From: Cercis canadensis
Lineage: Eukaryota; Streptophyta; Magnoliopsida; Fabales; Fabaceae
Direction of reading: 5' to 3'
NCBI GenBank assembly: GCA_003255065.1
Contig: QAOA01007971.1
Coordinates: 720,053 to 784,052 of the forward strand
Length of the DNA: 64,000 nt
The notes under the pieces are model-generated. The model ran no database searches, had not been told where the DNA came from, and saw only the letters and a list, made by a program, of their open reading frames with translations. The stretch's first letter is position 1. The number at the start of each line of letters is the position of its first letter. A program made the translations under genes and the position numbers. Shown here piece after piece: positions 10,740 to 22,437 of the stretch.

Positions 10740-11281
10740 ATTAAAATGTATTGCATGTCCCTATAGTTTAGATGAATTTTGAATCAGATCCTTATATTTT
10801 TATTTTTATTTTCCTCTTTTGATGTATTTATAGTTCAATTTTTTTTTAATTGGGTCCTCGCCGTCATCTTTGATTATAACTACGTCNTTTTTTTTTAATT
10901 GAGTCCTCGCCGTCACCTTTGATTATAACTACGTCAGTTTAGTGTTAACATAATAAACAATTGTCTATGTGACAATAAAAGAAGTTGATGTGGCACTAAA
11001 GTGTCACAAAAATTGTCACCTCATCAAATTTTGACTTAAAAAAGTGCATAAAAAAATGAATGATGTGATAATTTTTGTGCTATTTTGGCGTCACATCAAT
11101 TTCTTTTATTGCCACATAAATAAGTCATTTGTCATATCAGCACTAAATTGACAGAGTTATAATTAAGGTGACGATAATGACTCAATTAAAAAAGATTCAA
11201 ACAATAAAAACCCAAAAAAAAAATGATAAAAATCTGATTTAAAATTTATCTAAACGATAGACAGTTATTGTACATTTTAAC
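10740..11281. mobile_element. Foldback MITE with long terminal inverted repeats
   Basis: The left end TTAAAATGTATTGCATGTCC continues to a TTTAGATGAATTTTGAATCA block. The right end reads the same inverted (TGATTTAAAATTTATCTAAA ... TACATTTTAA). Inner blocks such as ATAACTACGTC, CTATGTGACAATAAAAGAA and GTGTCACAAAAATTGTCAC also have inverted partners, so the element is largely palindromic. No open frame. The two 48-bp flanks of the N at 10887 (10839-10886 and 10888-10935) are duplicates and probably allelic. Confidence 0.72.
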
Positions 11282-11289
11282 CAAAAAGA

Positions 11290-14200
11290 AATCTTTGAAT
11301 GTACTCCAATGTCCACTTTTTGGATGCAGCTGGTACCTAGATGAGGACCTTACTTGATAACCCTTAACTCAGGGAAAGTAGTAATATGTACTAATCTTAT
11401 TTGTCATTTAGATAAATCAACAACCAATTGTATCACTGCTTCTAGCACTTATCAACTTAGATTGGGTGAAGTCTGATCCATCTAAACCGCTGTGGAAGTT
11501 CCTATACAGCCTGGATTTTACATTTAAAATTAGGAAAACTCAATCTGAGTTAGATGACTAGTTTTGTAATTAGAGAGAATCAAATCTGAAAAGAAGAAAG
11601 AGATAAATGATAGGTTTTAAGGTTGTTCACTTTTCGGCTGGCGGATTGTGCACCACTGCAAATCCGTGGTCTCCTTTTCTTCTTTTACTAAAAAAACTCT
11701 TTGTTTTCTCGTGAATACCAATGCCTTGACTTGCATACACCAATACTTTTCTCCTATTACCATCTTTTTAATTTAGCCCTTATCCAAATAGAACAAAGTC
11801 TCAAACCTTCATAATCGCAGACATTGCTACCATTGTTTTGGAGAAGGAATTTTAGCTGGTCAATTTTGGTGCCTCCAAATCAGATTCTCACCCTTATATT
11901 AACGTGATACTCTTTCCTTTTTCTGGGTTTTTCTTCCCATATTAATATTACCTTCAACGTCATTAAGTGCTAATAAATTTTAAATTGAAAAATTGTAAAG
12001 TAAAAATACCCTATCTTAATCTTAATTTTTTTTTTATTATGACTCTCGATTCAAATATATAATTTATAAATTTAAAAAATAATTTTAATATTATTTAATT
12101 ATAAATTGTTTAGTCTGAATGTGAAACTAATTAAGTGGCATTTTGAGAAAATCAAAAGTATTGATTTCAATTTCAACCATGTAAATGGATAATGTTTATC
12201 TTTATCCATTTAAACTTCCGTGTCGGTGGGTTAGTTGGATCTTTGTTGTAGCCACAAGAGACGGCAGCATAAAGGTAGAAAGTCCTACAATTTTAGATTA
12301 AGGAAATTAAATTGCAAATTTAGAAAATAAAAAAATAGGAGAATTAATTAATGTTTCCTTAATAAAAGAATCGCAGTGTTTCTCTTTTCAACAAGGCTAG
12401 ACATCATCACACGCTTTAGGTGACAATAACATCACATGTGAAAGCAATAAGAATTTCCTTTTTCTTCCCTTATCGCTCATTAATTTCATGACACAATCTG
12501 CCATATAACTATTTCACCCAATTATCTAAATAAAATTCTGATTTTAGATGCTAATATTTCAACTACCATTTTTTTTATTGATTTCTATATTTTTAATATA
12601 AAATTAATTTTTGTTTGAGTTTTGATATATAACAAAGTTTAAATTCTTAACATTATCTTAAAATTTGTCCTATATAAAATTTAATTTATTAAATAAATCA
12701 TGGTTTGTGATATTTTCAGCTACCATTCCTTTCTTATATTTTCATTGCTTAGCTTACACTTTACAGTTACAGCATCATTATTAAATTTTTTAAAATGATA
12801 CTCTTGATTCTCTTCTTTTTCTAACAATATAAAACAGCAATAGTTTCACGTGTCAATGACTTTTATTATTGAGCTATAAGTCAGGATGACTCGGACACCA
12901 GAAAAGCAATTATTGACTAATTATCTCTAAAATTTTATTCAAAATTTGCTTTCTTCAGTTTTATAATTAACTAAAATAAAACTTTTTGAATACTCTAAAA
13001 GATTATTTTATTCACTTTTTCTGCCAATTGTCCTTATTTCTATTAGAGAAATTAAAAAAATCCTTTTTGTCCAACTGTATTTATGTAGATAAGAATAATT
13101 AAAAAAAATAAATTCACACTATCAACATCTTTTTAATTTGGGTGGCTTAGTATTTTTTTTATTGATTGATTCAAGGCTTATTTTTTTTTTTCGTAAATCA
13201 AATATTCTCATATCAATTTTTAAAGATATTTGAGCGTGTGAAATTTATTCAATTTCAACTAGTTTCCTTATAAATATCAACATCCTTTTAATTTGGGTGG
13301 TTTAGTGAAATATATGTTTACACCCAGTATATTACTGCACTCTTTGAATATGAGACTAATTTCTGTTTGAGGCGAGAGAAATAATCGATAAATCTCACAA
13401 ATATTATTTTTTAACTAAAAGAATGTTTCCTTATAAAATGTGATAGATGCGTAATTTTATTTTTGAACTGTAATATCAAAGTCAGACTCCCGTGATGGTT
13501 ATGATGATTGGCAATTTGTTCCATATTTCAGGTTTCAGAAATTTCAATGACAACCACTTGAAAATCTCTAATGATCCTAAATAATCATGAAAGCCATTTC
13601 TTTCATGAAAAAGAAGACCACCTTCAACAATTTCTCTTTTGATGAATCCAAGTCACCAAAATGGCATGGTAGCCATTTGTTTCAGGTTCCCATTTGGTGT
13701 GAGAGTGTCACTGTCAATAGCAGCAGCTGGGATTGGAATAATGCATGGTTCATTTAACTGCGATGAGCTACTCGGGGTTTGGGTTTAGCATCAACTGCTG
13801 GTGTGGAGCCTGTGGACCACTTGAACAGTTTTAGAAGTCAAGCTTTGGCATATGCTTTGTTAGGGACTAGTTTGTATGTTTCTTCATCACAGCTTCCTCC
13901 AAAACCACTTTTACTCTTTGCGCGTTTAAATTGTTCACGTATGTAGCCTACTAGGGAGAGGTCGGCAACTGGCGACTCCTTCCTACGTTTTTGAGTTTCT
14001 TTCATTCAACTCCATCTTCTCTTTGCTCTTCCCCATCCTAATCAAACCACCAATTATTTGTATATTGCATATGCATATAAATCCACATTTTGATTCTTCC
14101 TCTTTTATACACTTCAATTAAACCATATGTTCTTTTGGATTATGTATTTAGTTTGAATTTAATTTGTTTTTGAAGTAAAGTAGTACAAAAAAATATGTCA

Positions 14201-14870
14201 ACAAAATCATATTGCCTTAATATAAGGATGTTTTGAAGCTCTGAACCTCTACCTAATTTTGTTGGTAATGTTTAGGAAATAAAATAAGATTACTTCTTGT
14301 CATAAAATTCAACAGATTTTGTGTGTGTCTCCAATAGACAATACAAAATAAAAATAAAAATAAAAATAAATGCATAAATTGTTTTTCACATGTGATATTA
14401 TTATCTTTTTCGTTTTCTTTTATTTTTCCGTCGTGCCAAATCTGAGAATATATATACTAATTGATTTTATATGTTTCTTTGGTCAAAAGTGATGTGAGAT
14501 TTTGAAATATAGTACCAGTATACATCAATTATTGAGTTAATATGGTAACCAATGTTAGCTGCTAGCAAACGCCATAAACAAGTGTACCTTATTATAGCAA
14601 AATAATTGTTATAATATATGATCGCTTTCCATATGACACTCACATCTCATCATATATTTAATTTCTTCAATTTAAGCACCCAATTCAAACATAACTTGGT
14701 TTTGTAATCAAAGGTCGACCAAACTCATTTCCTTTCCAATTTTATGAGTACTGTATTGCGTGTGTCTCTTTGTAATTTGGTTATTACGTGTCTTGAAAAT
14801 TGATTATCTAAATAGGAATTTTATTATTTTAATTGAATTGGCGGGCGTCAACGAAGAACCCAAAGCCAAT
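11290..14870. other. Intergenic DNA between the two STP genes
   Basis: AT-rich and without a supportable gene. A copy of a dispersed repeat is at about 13318-13400, with GAATATGAGACTAATTTCTG as its core. A GC-richer patch at 13480-13900 has no convincing frame. Confidence 0.5.
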
Positions 14871-14878
14871 TTGGCAAT

Positions 14879-14886
14879 GCCACGTG
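14879..14886 (+). promoter_or_regulatory. G-box/ABRE-like site in the STP13 promoter
   Basis: GCCACGTGGGC contains a perfect CACGTG core at 14881-14886, about 72 bases upstream of the TATA box. bZIP and bHLH factors bind such cores. STP13 genes are known to respond to stress and abscisic acid, which fits, but function here is inferred. Confidence 0.5.
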
Positions 14887-14952
14887 GGCCGATCTAAGCG
14901 GTGGTGCCCACTGCATGATCCATTTTTCTTCGGGACCCTAGTTTTTCTCGCT

Positions 14953-14960
14953 TATAAATA
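14953..14960 (+). promoter_or_regulatory. TATA box of the second STP gene
   Basis: TATAAATA about 150 bases upstream of the ATG at 15111, followed by a CTT-rich leader (15016-15035) typical of plant 5' UTRs. Confidence 0.7.
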
Positions 14961-15110
14961 CGCTCTCACTCCTAAACCCCATAAGAGCACAACAACATAA
15001 TATCATCACTCACACTTCTTCTTCTTCTTCTTCTACACATTGCTCTGAATAGCGATTTAACTTTGCGGATCTGAAGAGTAGTTAAGGCTAGCTCTTGATC
15101 GGAAACAACC

Positions 15111-18100
15111 ATGGCTGGGGGAGGATTCGCAAGCGCCGGCGGCGGCGGAGGAGAGTTTGAGGCGAAGATCACTCCGATCGTCATTATTTCGTCCATAATG
15201 GCTGCCACTGGAGGCCTTATGTTTGGCTACGACGTCGGCGTTTCAGGTATCTCTTCTTTCTTTCTTCTTCCTTTTCATATCTCTCTCTCTCACTCTCACT
15301 CTCTTAGCGTTTCCGTTGAGAACGAGAGAAACTCTTTGGTTGGTTTCATGAACCGAATGAGGATAGAGATGGTATTATCAATTTTTGAAAGCTCTCTTTG
15401 GTGGTTTCATGAACTGAATGGGGATAGAGATGGTATTATTAATTTTGGAAAGCTGTTATTTTCGGAGATATTTCAGAAAAAAGGAATATATGCATATAAA
15501 AGTGAAATGAAACTTTCAAGTTTCAAATATTTAAGGATTTATCCCCTCATCGTTCATATTTCTCAGGCAATTTTCTGTTTTTTTTTTTATAATTTATATA
15601 TGGAGGAAAAGGATTAAAATTAAATGAAATATTTATTTTTCCCAAAAAGGACTTCCTTCCTTTTGGTTTGGCCTTTCATGAAGCTCATAAAAAGAGGGAA
15701 TCCCAGCACTCAGGAGAGTTCTCTGTAGGCCGTACTCCGTAAGCCCTCAAAAGTACTTCTCTACCCTTGCTCACCAACCAACGAGGGGAGGGTAGTTTAG
15801 GAGTTTCACATGGACTCTAATGTCCAAAAGGCAGTTAACATCACGTCCTGCTGTTGAGTTACTACCAGCAAGGCAGCATGTGAATAGTTTTCGTTATTTT
15901 TCATCAACACAATCAAATTACCATTATACCCATGCTCTTGGTTTTCTATCTTCAAAAAATAAATTAATTTGGTTGTATTAATTTGTAAGAATTGGGTGTG
16001 AATTGAATGATGAATGATCAGGTGGTGTGACGTCGATGAAGCCATTCTTGAAGAAATTCTTCCCAGTGGTGTATAGGAGGACAATACAAGAGGAAGGGGT
16101 GGATAGTAATTACTGCAAATACGACAACCAAGGGTTGCAGCTGTTCACGTCGTCTTTGTACCTGGCGGGTTTAACGGCGACGTTCTTCGCGTCGTATACG
16201 ACAAGAAAATTGGGAAGAAGGATAACCATGTTGATAGCTGGCTTGTTCTTCATAGCTGGAACTGTTTTTAATGCAGCTGCGCAAAACCTCGCCATGCTCA
16301 TCATTGGCAGAATCTTACTTGGTTGTGGTGTTGGTTTCGCTAACCAGGTTCGTCCATATTCCATTTTCTTTATTTTTACATTATTACCCTCTATATCTTG
16401 AAGAAAAATGACACTCTTGCCCTTGGTCACTAATTCAGTATGATAATAATTTAATGTGAGTTCTACATGATTCATTAATTGAAAAAATGAAGAAGGTATG
16501 TTATGAGTCAAAACTTTGGTGATGTTATTCTTGTCCCTTTCATTAACAAGCAAGCAGTCTTTGTAATATGAAACATGGCCGACGTATCTGACCAACCAAA
16601 AATATAAAATAATGGGGGAAGGGCATTGTCATGGAGGGGACAGGTGCCCCCCCCACAATGTGGTTGGTATTCGCCAATGAAAGCATAGTTTATAATTAAA
16701 AGTAGGACTTTTGTGACAATTATATGCTTCCCGTGGTATTTTCAAAGTCTAAATCACCTACAAGTTTTCCCAATCCCCCTTTTTGGCTTTTAATGTGTTA
16801 GTCTATTTGGTGTTGGAGCACTTGATGGAGACCTCTTCTTGTTTTATTTTGCTCAATTATAAGAACCTCGTATATTTTATGATGATTGGGTTTTTTAATC
16901 AAGAAAGTACCAACAAGCTGGATTTTACGATGATTATATTCCTTTTGAAAATTCCTTGGGCTTTTGTTCAACAGTGACGTCGTAGTATAGTTGACAACCC
17001 TGTTTGGTTTTGCTGTCTTTCTTGCTAGTTGAACTGCGGAAGTCCAATTTTTGTCTAGTTTTGAATTGTATTTTATCTTATCCTATACTTGTTATTTGCA
17101 CAAGTTTGAATTTTATGAGTAGGACAAAACCCAATTAAGAAATTGAGTTTTATTAATGGAGCTATAATTTAGGTGTAATTAACTCACACAGCTACTTGGT
17201 TCAATTTGATTTGACAGGCCGTGCCAGTTTTCCTTTCTGAGATTGCACCTACAAGGATACGTGGGGCGTTGAATATACTTTTCCAACTCAATGTCACCAT
17301 TGGGATTCTCTTGGCCGAGCTTATCAACTATGGTACCAACAAGTAAGTGCCCTGTTTTCTCTTGCATCCTATTGTGTTATCTGTTCGTTAATGTTACTTT
17401 ACAAAGAAATGGAAAAAGAAGAAGCAAATGAATTACGTATAAGAAATCAAATTGAATAAGTGGTGTACTTTACCAAAAAAGAATAAACAAATGGTGTAGA
17501 TGCCGGTCAAAATTCTGAAATTCATGGTCTTAAATGGAGTTGTTCCTCTTAGATACTACTGGCTAGGAAAGCAACAAAAATAAGGTCATTTTTGAGTTGG
17601 GTGTCCTCACATACCCAAAAGTCAAGCACGTTGCTTGACTATTCACATAGTGCGTTGGGCTTCAATGGATCATAGCCAATATAAGCAACCATCTGATAAC
17701 AGGACACGTGTCTGTGTCAGACCCATCTCCTTCCTAAAGACCCAGATGGTGCAGGCCCAGAAATTGACCTTGTATGGTGGTATTCATGGATAATCAAATT
17801 GAAAAAAGATACATAGAAAGTGACATTATGATCAAGAAGTCATGGGAAGAATGGCAATAACTCAGTTTTATGGTTCTAATCTGGGTAAATCTAATTTCTC
17901 TTTGTAAAAAATGATTCCTTGGACAAAATAATTGGATATGAGTCTGCTGGGATGCAATTCCCAATGTCACATGTTGATGAAGATTTTATTTTATTTATTT
18001 ATTTTTTCTTTTGAAAAAGTGTAATTAGACAATATTATCGTCAGTGATTCTGCCTTCTTTGAACTCTCTTCATTGTTGCTGATCATTGTTGGTGTGTTTG

Positions 18101-19222
18101 CATGCGAGGACAGAATAACAGGAGGATGGGGATGGAGGCTGTCTTTGGGGTTGGCTGGTATCCCAGCCCTGCTCCTCACCGTTGGTGCTCTGTTGGTGGT
18201 GGACACCCCTAACAGTCTCATTGAGCGTGGTCGCACGGAAGAAGGCAAAGCAGTGCTTAAAAAAATACGAGGCACTCCCAACATTGATGCTGAATTCAAT
18301 GAGCTTTGTGAGGCAAGTCGTGTGGCTAAAGAGGTCAAGCACCCCTTCAGGAATCTGTTGAAGCGCAGGAACCGACCCCAATTGATCATTTCCATTGCCC
18401 TGCAGGTGAGTGTTTGGTTTAGTTCTTGTTTTGTACATTTTCTATGTCACAAAATTGTGGTTCAATTGCGGATTGATTTTCTTCTATTTGGGTGCTCAAA
18501 AACAGATCTTCCAGCAATTCACTGGCATCAATGCCATCATGTTTTATGCTCCAGTCCTGTTCAACACATTAGGTTTTGGAGGTGACGCTTCCCTTTACTC
18601 TTCTGTGATTACTGGGGCTGTTAATGTCCTCTCCACTATTGTATCCATTTACTCAGTGGACAAAATTGGACGTAGAATGCTCCTATTGGAAGCTGGTGTG
18701 CAAATGTTCTTATCTCAAGTGGTGATTGCAATCATACTAGGAATCAAGGTCAAGGACCACTCTAGTGACCTCTCAAAGGGTTTTGCAATCCTTGTGGTTG
18801 TCTTGGTGTGCACTTTTGTGTCTTCCTTTGCATGGTCATGGGGACCTCTTGGGTGGCTGATTCCCAGTGAGACATTCCCATTGGAGACTCGCTCAGCAGG
18901 GCAAAGTGTCACTGTGTGTGCTAACTTGCTCTTCACCTTTGTCATTGCACAAGCCTTCCTCTCCATGTTGTGTCACTTCAAGTTTGGCATCTTCCTCTTC
19001 TTTTCTGGCTGGGTCTTGATCATGTCCTTCTTTGTCGTCTTCTTTCTCCCCGAAACAAAAAACATCCCAATTGAGGAGATGACAGAGAGAGTATGGAAGC
19101 AGCATTGGCTCTGGAAGGGATTTATGGATGATGATTATGTTGTAGATGGCAAGATAGCCAATGCTGATGAGCCAAGAAAGGGTGGACATGTTAATGGCTT
19201 TGATCCTGCTTCCCAGTTGTAA
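15111..19222 (+). CDS. STP13: Monosaccharide/H+ symporter STP13 (tandem copy 2)
   Basis: A full-length STP13-type hexose/proton symporter. Exons: 15111-15246, 16022-16347, 17218-17342, 18114-18405, 18506-19222, all GT-AG, giving 531 residues, close to the 526 of Arabidopsis STP13. Key features: [14 protein letters not shown] with Asp41; lid-domain Cys77 and the Cys of [22 protein letters not shown] with Gly146; [35 protein letters not shown]; and the STP13-specific C-terminal tail ending NGFDPASQL. Exons three and four are the same length (125 and 292) as in the upstream copy, showing tandem duplication. STP13 works at the plasma membrane, retrieving hexoses from the apoplast during stress and pathogen attack. 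Gly146 corresponds to the Gly replaced by Arg in the wheat Lr67 resistance allele, so this is the ordinary transporting form. Confidence 0.95.
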
Positions 19223-19224
19223 AT

Positions 19225-20411
19225 TTGAGGCATGCCTAGCAATAGTTTGGCTTGCCAATGAGTGTTTTAGGTTCTAGAGTAATTGTTTAGGTTTGGGTAA
19301 TAGAGTTATTATGTCTCCCATTCTGGTGGCCTGTGCTTGAAAGAAATATTGTAATGTAGCACCAATTATTCTGTTTTGGAGGCCATATGATATATACAAG
19401 GTTTTTTCCCCCCCCTCCGTACTCACGTGAATACTTAAGTGCTTTTGGTCTTAAAAAAATGGTAAATTCAAAACTTGGTTTCACAGCATTGCAAGACCTC
19501 TAATGTGAATACACACTAAAAATCTGGCATAAGTGTTCTAGGATGTTAATTTGCTTTGTGGGTTTTCAGCTTCTTATTCAAAATTAGATCTTAGGACATT
19601 TTCCTAACTTTACAGGTAACTTGGATGTTTATTGCCAAGAAACATATACAGTAGCTTCTGTCGATGACAGTACCTAGGAGAGGGGAGACAGAAAAAATGA
19701 ATCCAAAAGGAAAAAACAGAGACCAAAACCAAAAACAGATCACAAACTAGATCATAGTTATACTTTGTTCTATTATACCAATTAGATCATAGATTGAGGA
19801 GACAATAACTCTGTCTAATGCTATAAACACGCCCTCTCATAAGATTATAATAAAATTACAGAAACATCCTTACTTGCTTTAGAAAAGCCGCACTTATGGA
19901 CAGTAGAGAAGCCCGAATTTTATTGAAAAAAATTGTAGAAACATGTGAGTTTTTAGAGAGTAATAAGAATTTTTCTCTCAAATCCTAATTGCCCTTATAT
20001 ATATATATATATATATTTTTTTTTTTTTTGGGTACAGAAAGTTAGTGTAATTTAGTCAAAGGAAAATAAATAAGCTTAACGGTGAAAAGCGTTTTCTTTT
20101 AAACGTGCTTAGAAACTGGATTTGATAATTGATAGAGATATGCATACATAACGTAGCTTTCTATTGGGGATTCTATAAAGCTGAGTGCTAGCTTAATGCT
20201 TAACTCATGGGCAAAGCAATGTGATAACCAAATGAGAACAGTACATGATGGTTGCTCATTAATCATTATGATGATACTCACCAATAATATTTCATACAAA
20301 AATAAATATAAAAGAGAAAAAAACGGTGGTGTATCATTATGGCACCCTCTTGTTTCTGTTGCAGATGAAGTGCCCATATGGTGTTGCTACCATTCTTTCC
20401 TTTGAAGACAA
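19225..20411. other. 3' flank of STP13 and intergenic DNA
   Basis: No gene seen. Contains a C-rich tract at about 19407-19417 and a TA microsatellite followed by poly-T near 19999-20030. Confidence 0.5.
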
Positions 20412-20420
20412 CTTACCAGC

Positions 20421-21000
20421 CAGTGGCGTGGCGGATCTTTATTCAGACACCGCCCCCCAAAAATTAAAAAACTTTCTTAATTAAGTTTCTTAAAACAATG
20501 TTTGCCCATTCAATTTTTTTAGAAAATTAAATATAGCCCCCTCAAAACAAATTAATAAAATGTTTAAGCTTACTTCTTCAAAACTAACCCAAAGCTCAAT
20601 AGCCCACTTGCCACTTAGTTCACTTTCTAAAATTAGTTATATATATATATATAAAAAAGAAAACAACTAGAAAGTGGAGGTAATTTTTAGTTATTTCATT
20701 TAACATTATGTTTAATTAATTGTGTTGTCACATTTTTAAATTTTAATACATTAATATGTTACATAATGAACTCTCTTTTTATGTTTTTGCAATTGATATG
20801 ACATTTACAACAAATTAATGTTAGTATGTATTTTATCTTATGCAATACAACTGTTTATCCTTATGAAGAAATGTTTTAATATATGATATATTTTGTCTTT
20901 AAGTATAAATATTGTAAAAGATGTATATCATTATAATTTTTTTCTATTGATTACTAAGTATTTCTTTGTCCCTCAATAATTTTATTCAAGATCCGCCACT
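20421..21000. mobile_element. 580-bp non-autonomous TIR DNA transposon
   Basis: The left end CAGTGGCGTGGCGGATCT and the right end AGATCCGCCACT are inverted repeats. They are bordered by the near-perfect direct repeat CTTACCAGC (20412-20420) and CTTAGCAGC (21001-21009), a 9-bp target-site duplication with one mismatch (8 bp is also possible). The interior is AT-rich with no open frame. The target-site size fits hAT (8 bp) or Mutator (9 bp); the CAGTGGCG end favours hAT. Confidence 0.75.
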
Positions 21001-21064
21001 CTTAGCAGCATACCCACAGCCACAGCTGCCTCTATTATGCTGCAAATAGTAAGGATTAGTTCAC

Positions 21065-21066
<2 letters not shown>

Positions 21067-21137
<71 letters not shown>
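21067..21137. repeat. Compound (AAT)n(AAG)n microsatellite
   Basis: About fourteen AAT-type triplets followed by about nine AAG triplets. Confidence 0.95.
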
Positions 21138-21138
<1 letters not shown>

Positions 21139-21139
21139 G

Positions 21140-22330
21140 ATTGGGAGATGAGGCAATTGACCTTATACAAACAATTCATATTTAATTAAATATTAATTTC
21201 AATTTCATACATGTCACATGAACCCTTTTCCCCTTATGTTCTAGTCCCAACAAAAAAACAGAATAACTAACAGATACACAAGCACACACAACACATGCCA
21301 GTAAAGGAATTTCTTAAAAAGATTAAAGTCTCGCTTTTGAATATTCATTTTTTTATATTCGTAGTTAAAAAATTTAATTTAATTTATCTAATGACAAAAA
21401 AAAATTATCTTCTTTTTTATCCATAAAATCTGTCTGGGTCTCAATAAATTAAACATACAAATTTTATGATAAAGTACTTAGTAGTCCCTAATAATTAATT
21501 TGATCTAAATTTAATTGATAACCCTTTTTTTCTTACATAGTAAAAAATAAAAACTTTGTTTTTTGCTTGCAGCTCCAATTTCTCACAATACCTCACATTA
21601 GTGTGAGTTTTGAGCTTCTCTTTAATTTTTTTAATTATCTTACTTACACGACCTAGAGTTACATGTGTACAATTGCATAGGTGTTTTTATAGGTGTTAAT
21701 AAATAAATAAAAACTAAACTAATTTTAATTAAACTCAAAATGTAAACATAGTACACACATGCACAACTCTAAATGCTGTATTAATTAAGGGGTAGAAACC
21801 AATAATGTGTTAGTTCAGTAGAAACATGTTGAACTCTAAGGTATTTTAGATCAAAGGTCCTAAGTTCAAATATTTTGAGTTACACTTATTGAAAAAGATT
21901 TACGAGTTAATACTACTGTCTCAAACAGAAATTAATCTCATATTTAAAGGGTGTGAGAATACCTTGAATGTAAAAAAAAAAAATAAAAATAAAAAAGGAG
22001 TCGACCCATTTTTCATATTAAACTAAAATGAAACTCTCAAATAGGTGTATTGGGTGTCACTCTTTAAATTTCCAATGCAAACCAATAATAATGAATAATT
22101 ATGTATATGAAGACTGGGTGGGTGGGCAACATAAAGGAAACAGAGTCTTTGACCCACCGCTACCTCCCAAATTGTCATCGCAATTAGAACTGAAGGGGCC
22201 AGCGGTGTCGTTTTGTTCTTATTAGATTTATTAGAACTTTAGAAATAATTATATAACAAAAAGACATGGACCAATTAGTTCCTTTTTCCATTGTTGAAGT
22301 ACCAACCTCCAACACCGAAAGGCAGGTACT
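21140..22330. other. Intergenic DNA upstream of the phytocyanin gene
   Basis: AT-rich, no gene. Around 21890-21975 an inverted copy of the dispersed repeat also found near 1104 and 13318. Confidence 0.5.
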
Positions 22331-22338
22331 CCAAAAGA

Positions 22339-22347
22339 TATATAAAG
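22339..22347 (+). promoter_or_regulatory. TATA box of the phytocyanin gene
   Basis: TATATAAAG about 90 bases before the ATG at 22438, followed by a purine-rich leader. Confidence 0.7.
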
Positions 22348-22437
22348 ACCTCAAAGAGAGAAGAGCCTCTCAAACTCAAAACTCAGCAAAAGGAAACACA
22401 GAAAGGGGTTTCTAATTGCTTTGCAGAGCTTACAGCC

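Noticed and set aside
20982-21179. Minus-strand open frame rich in Leu and Phe
   Set aside because: It is the translated AAT/AAG microsatellite.
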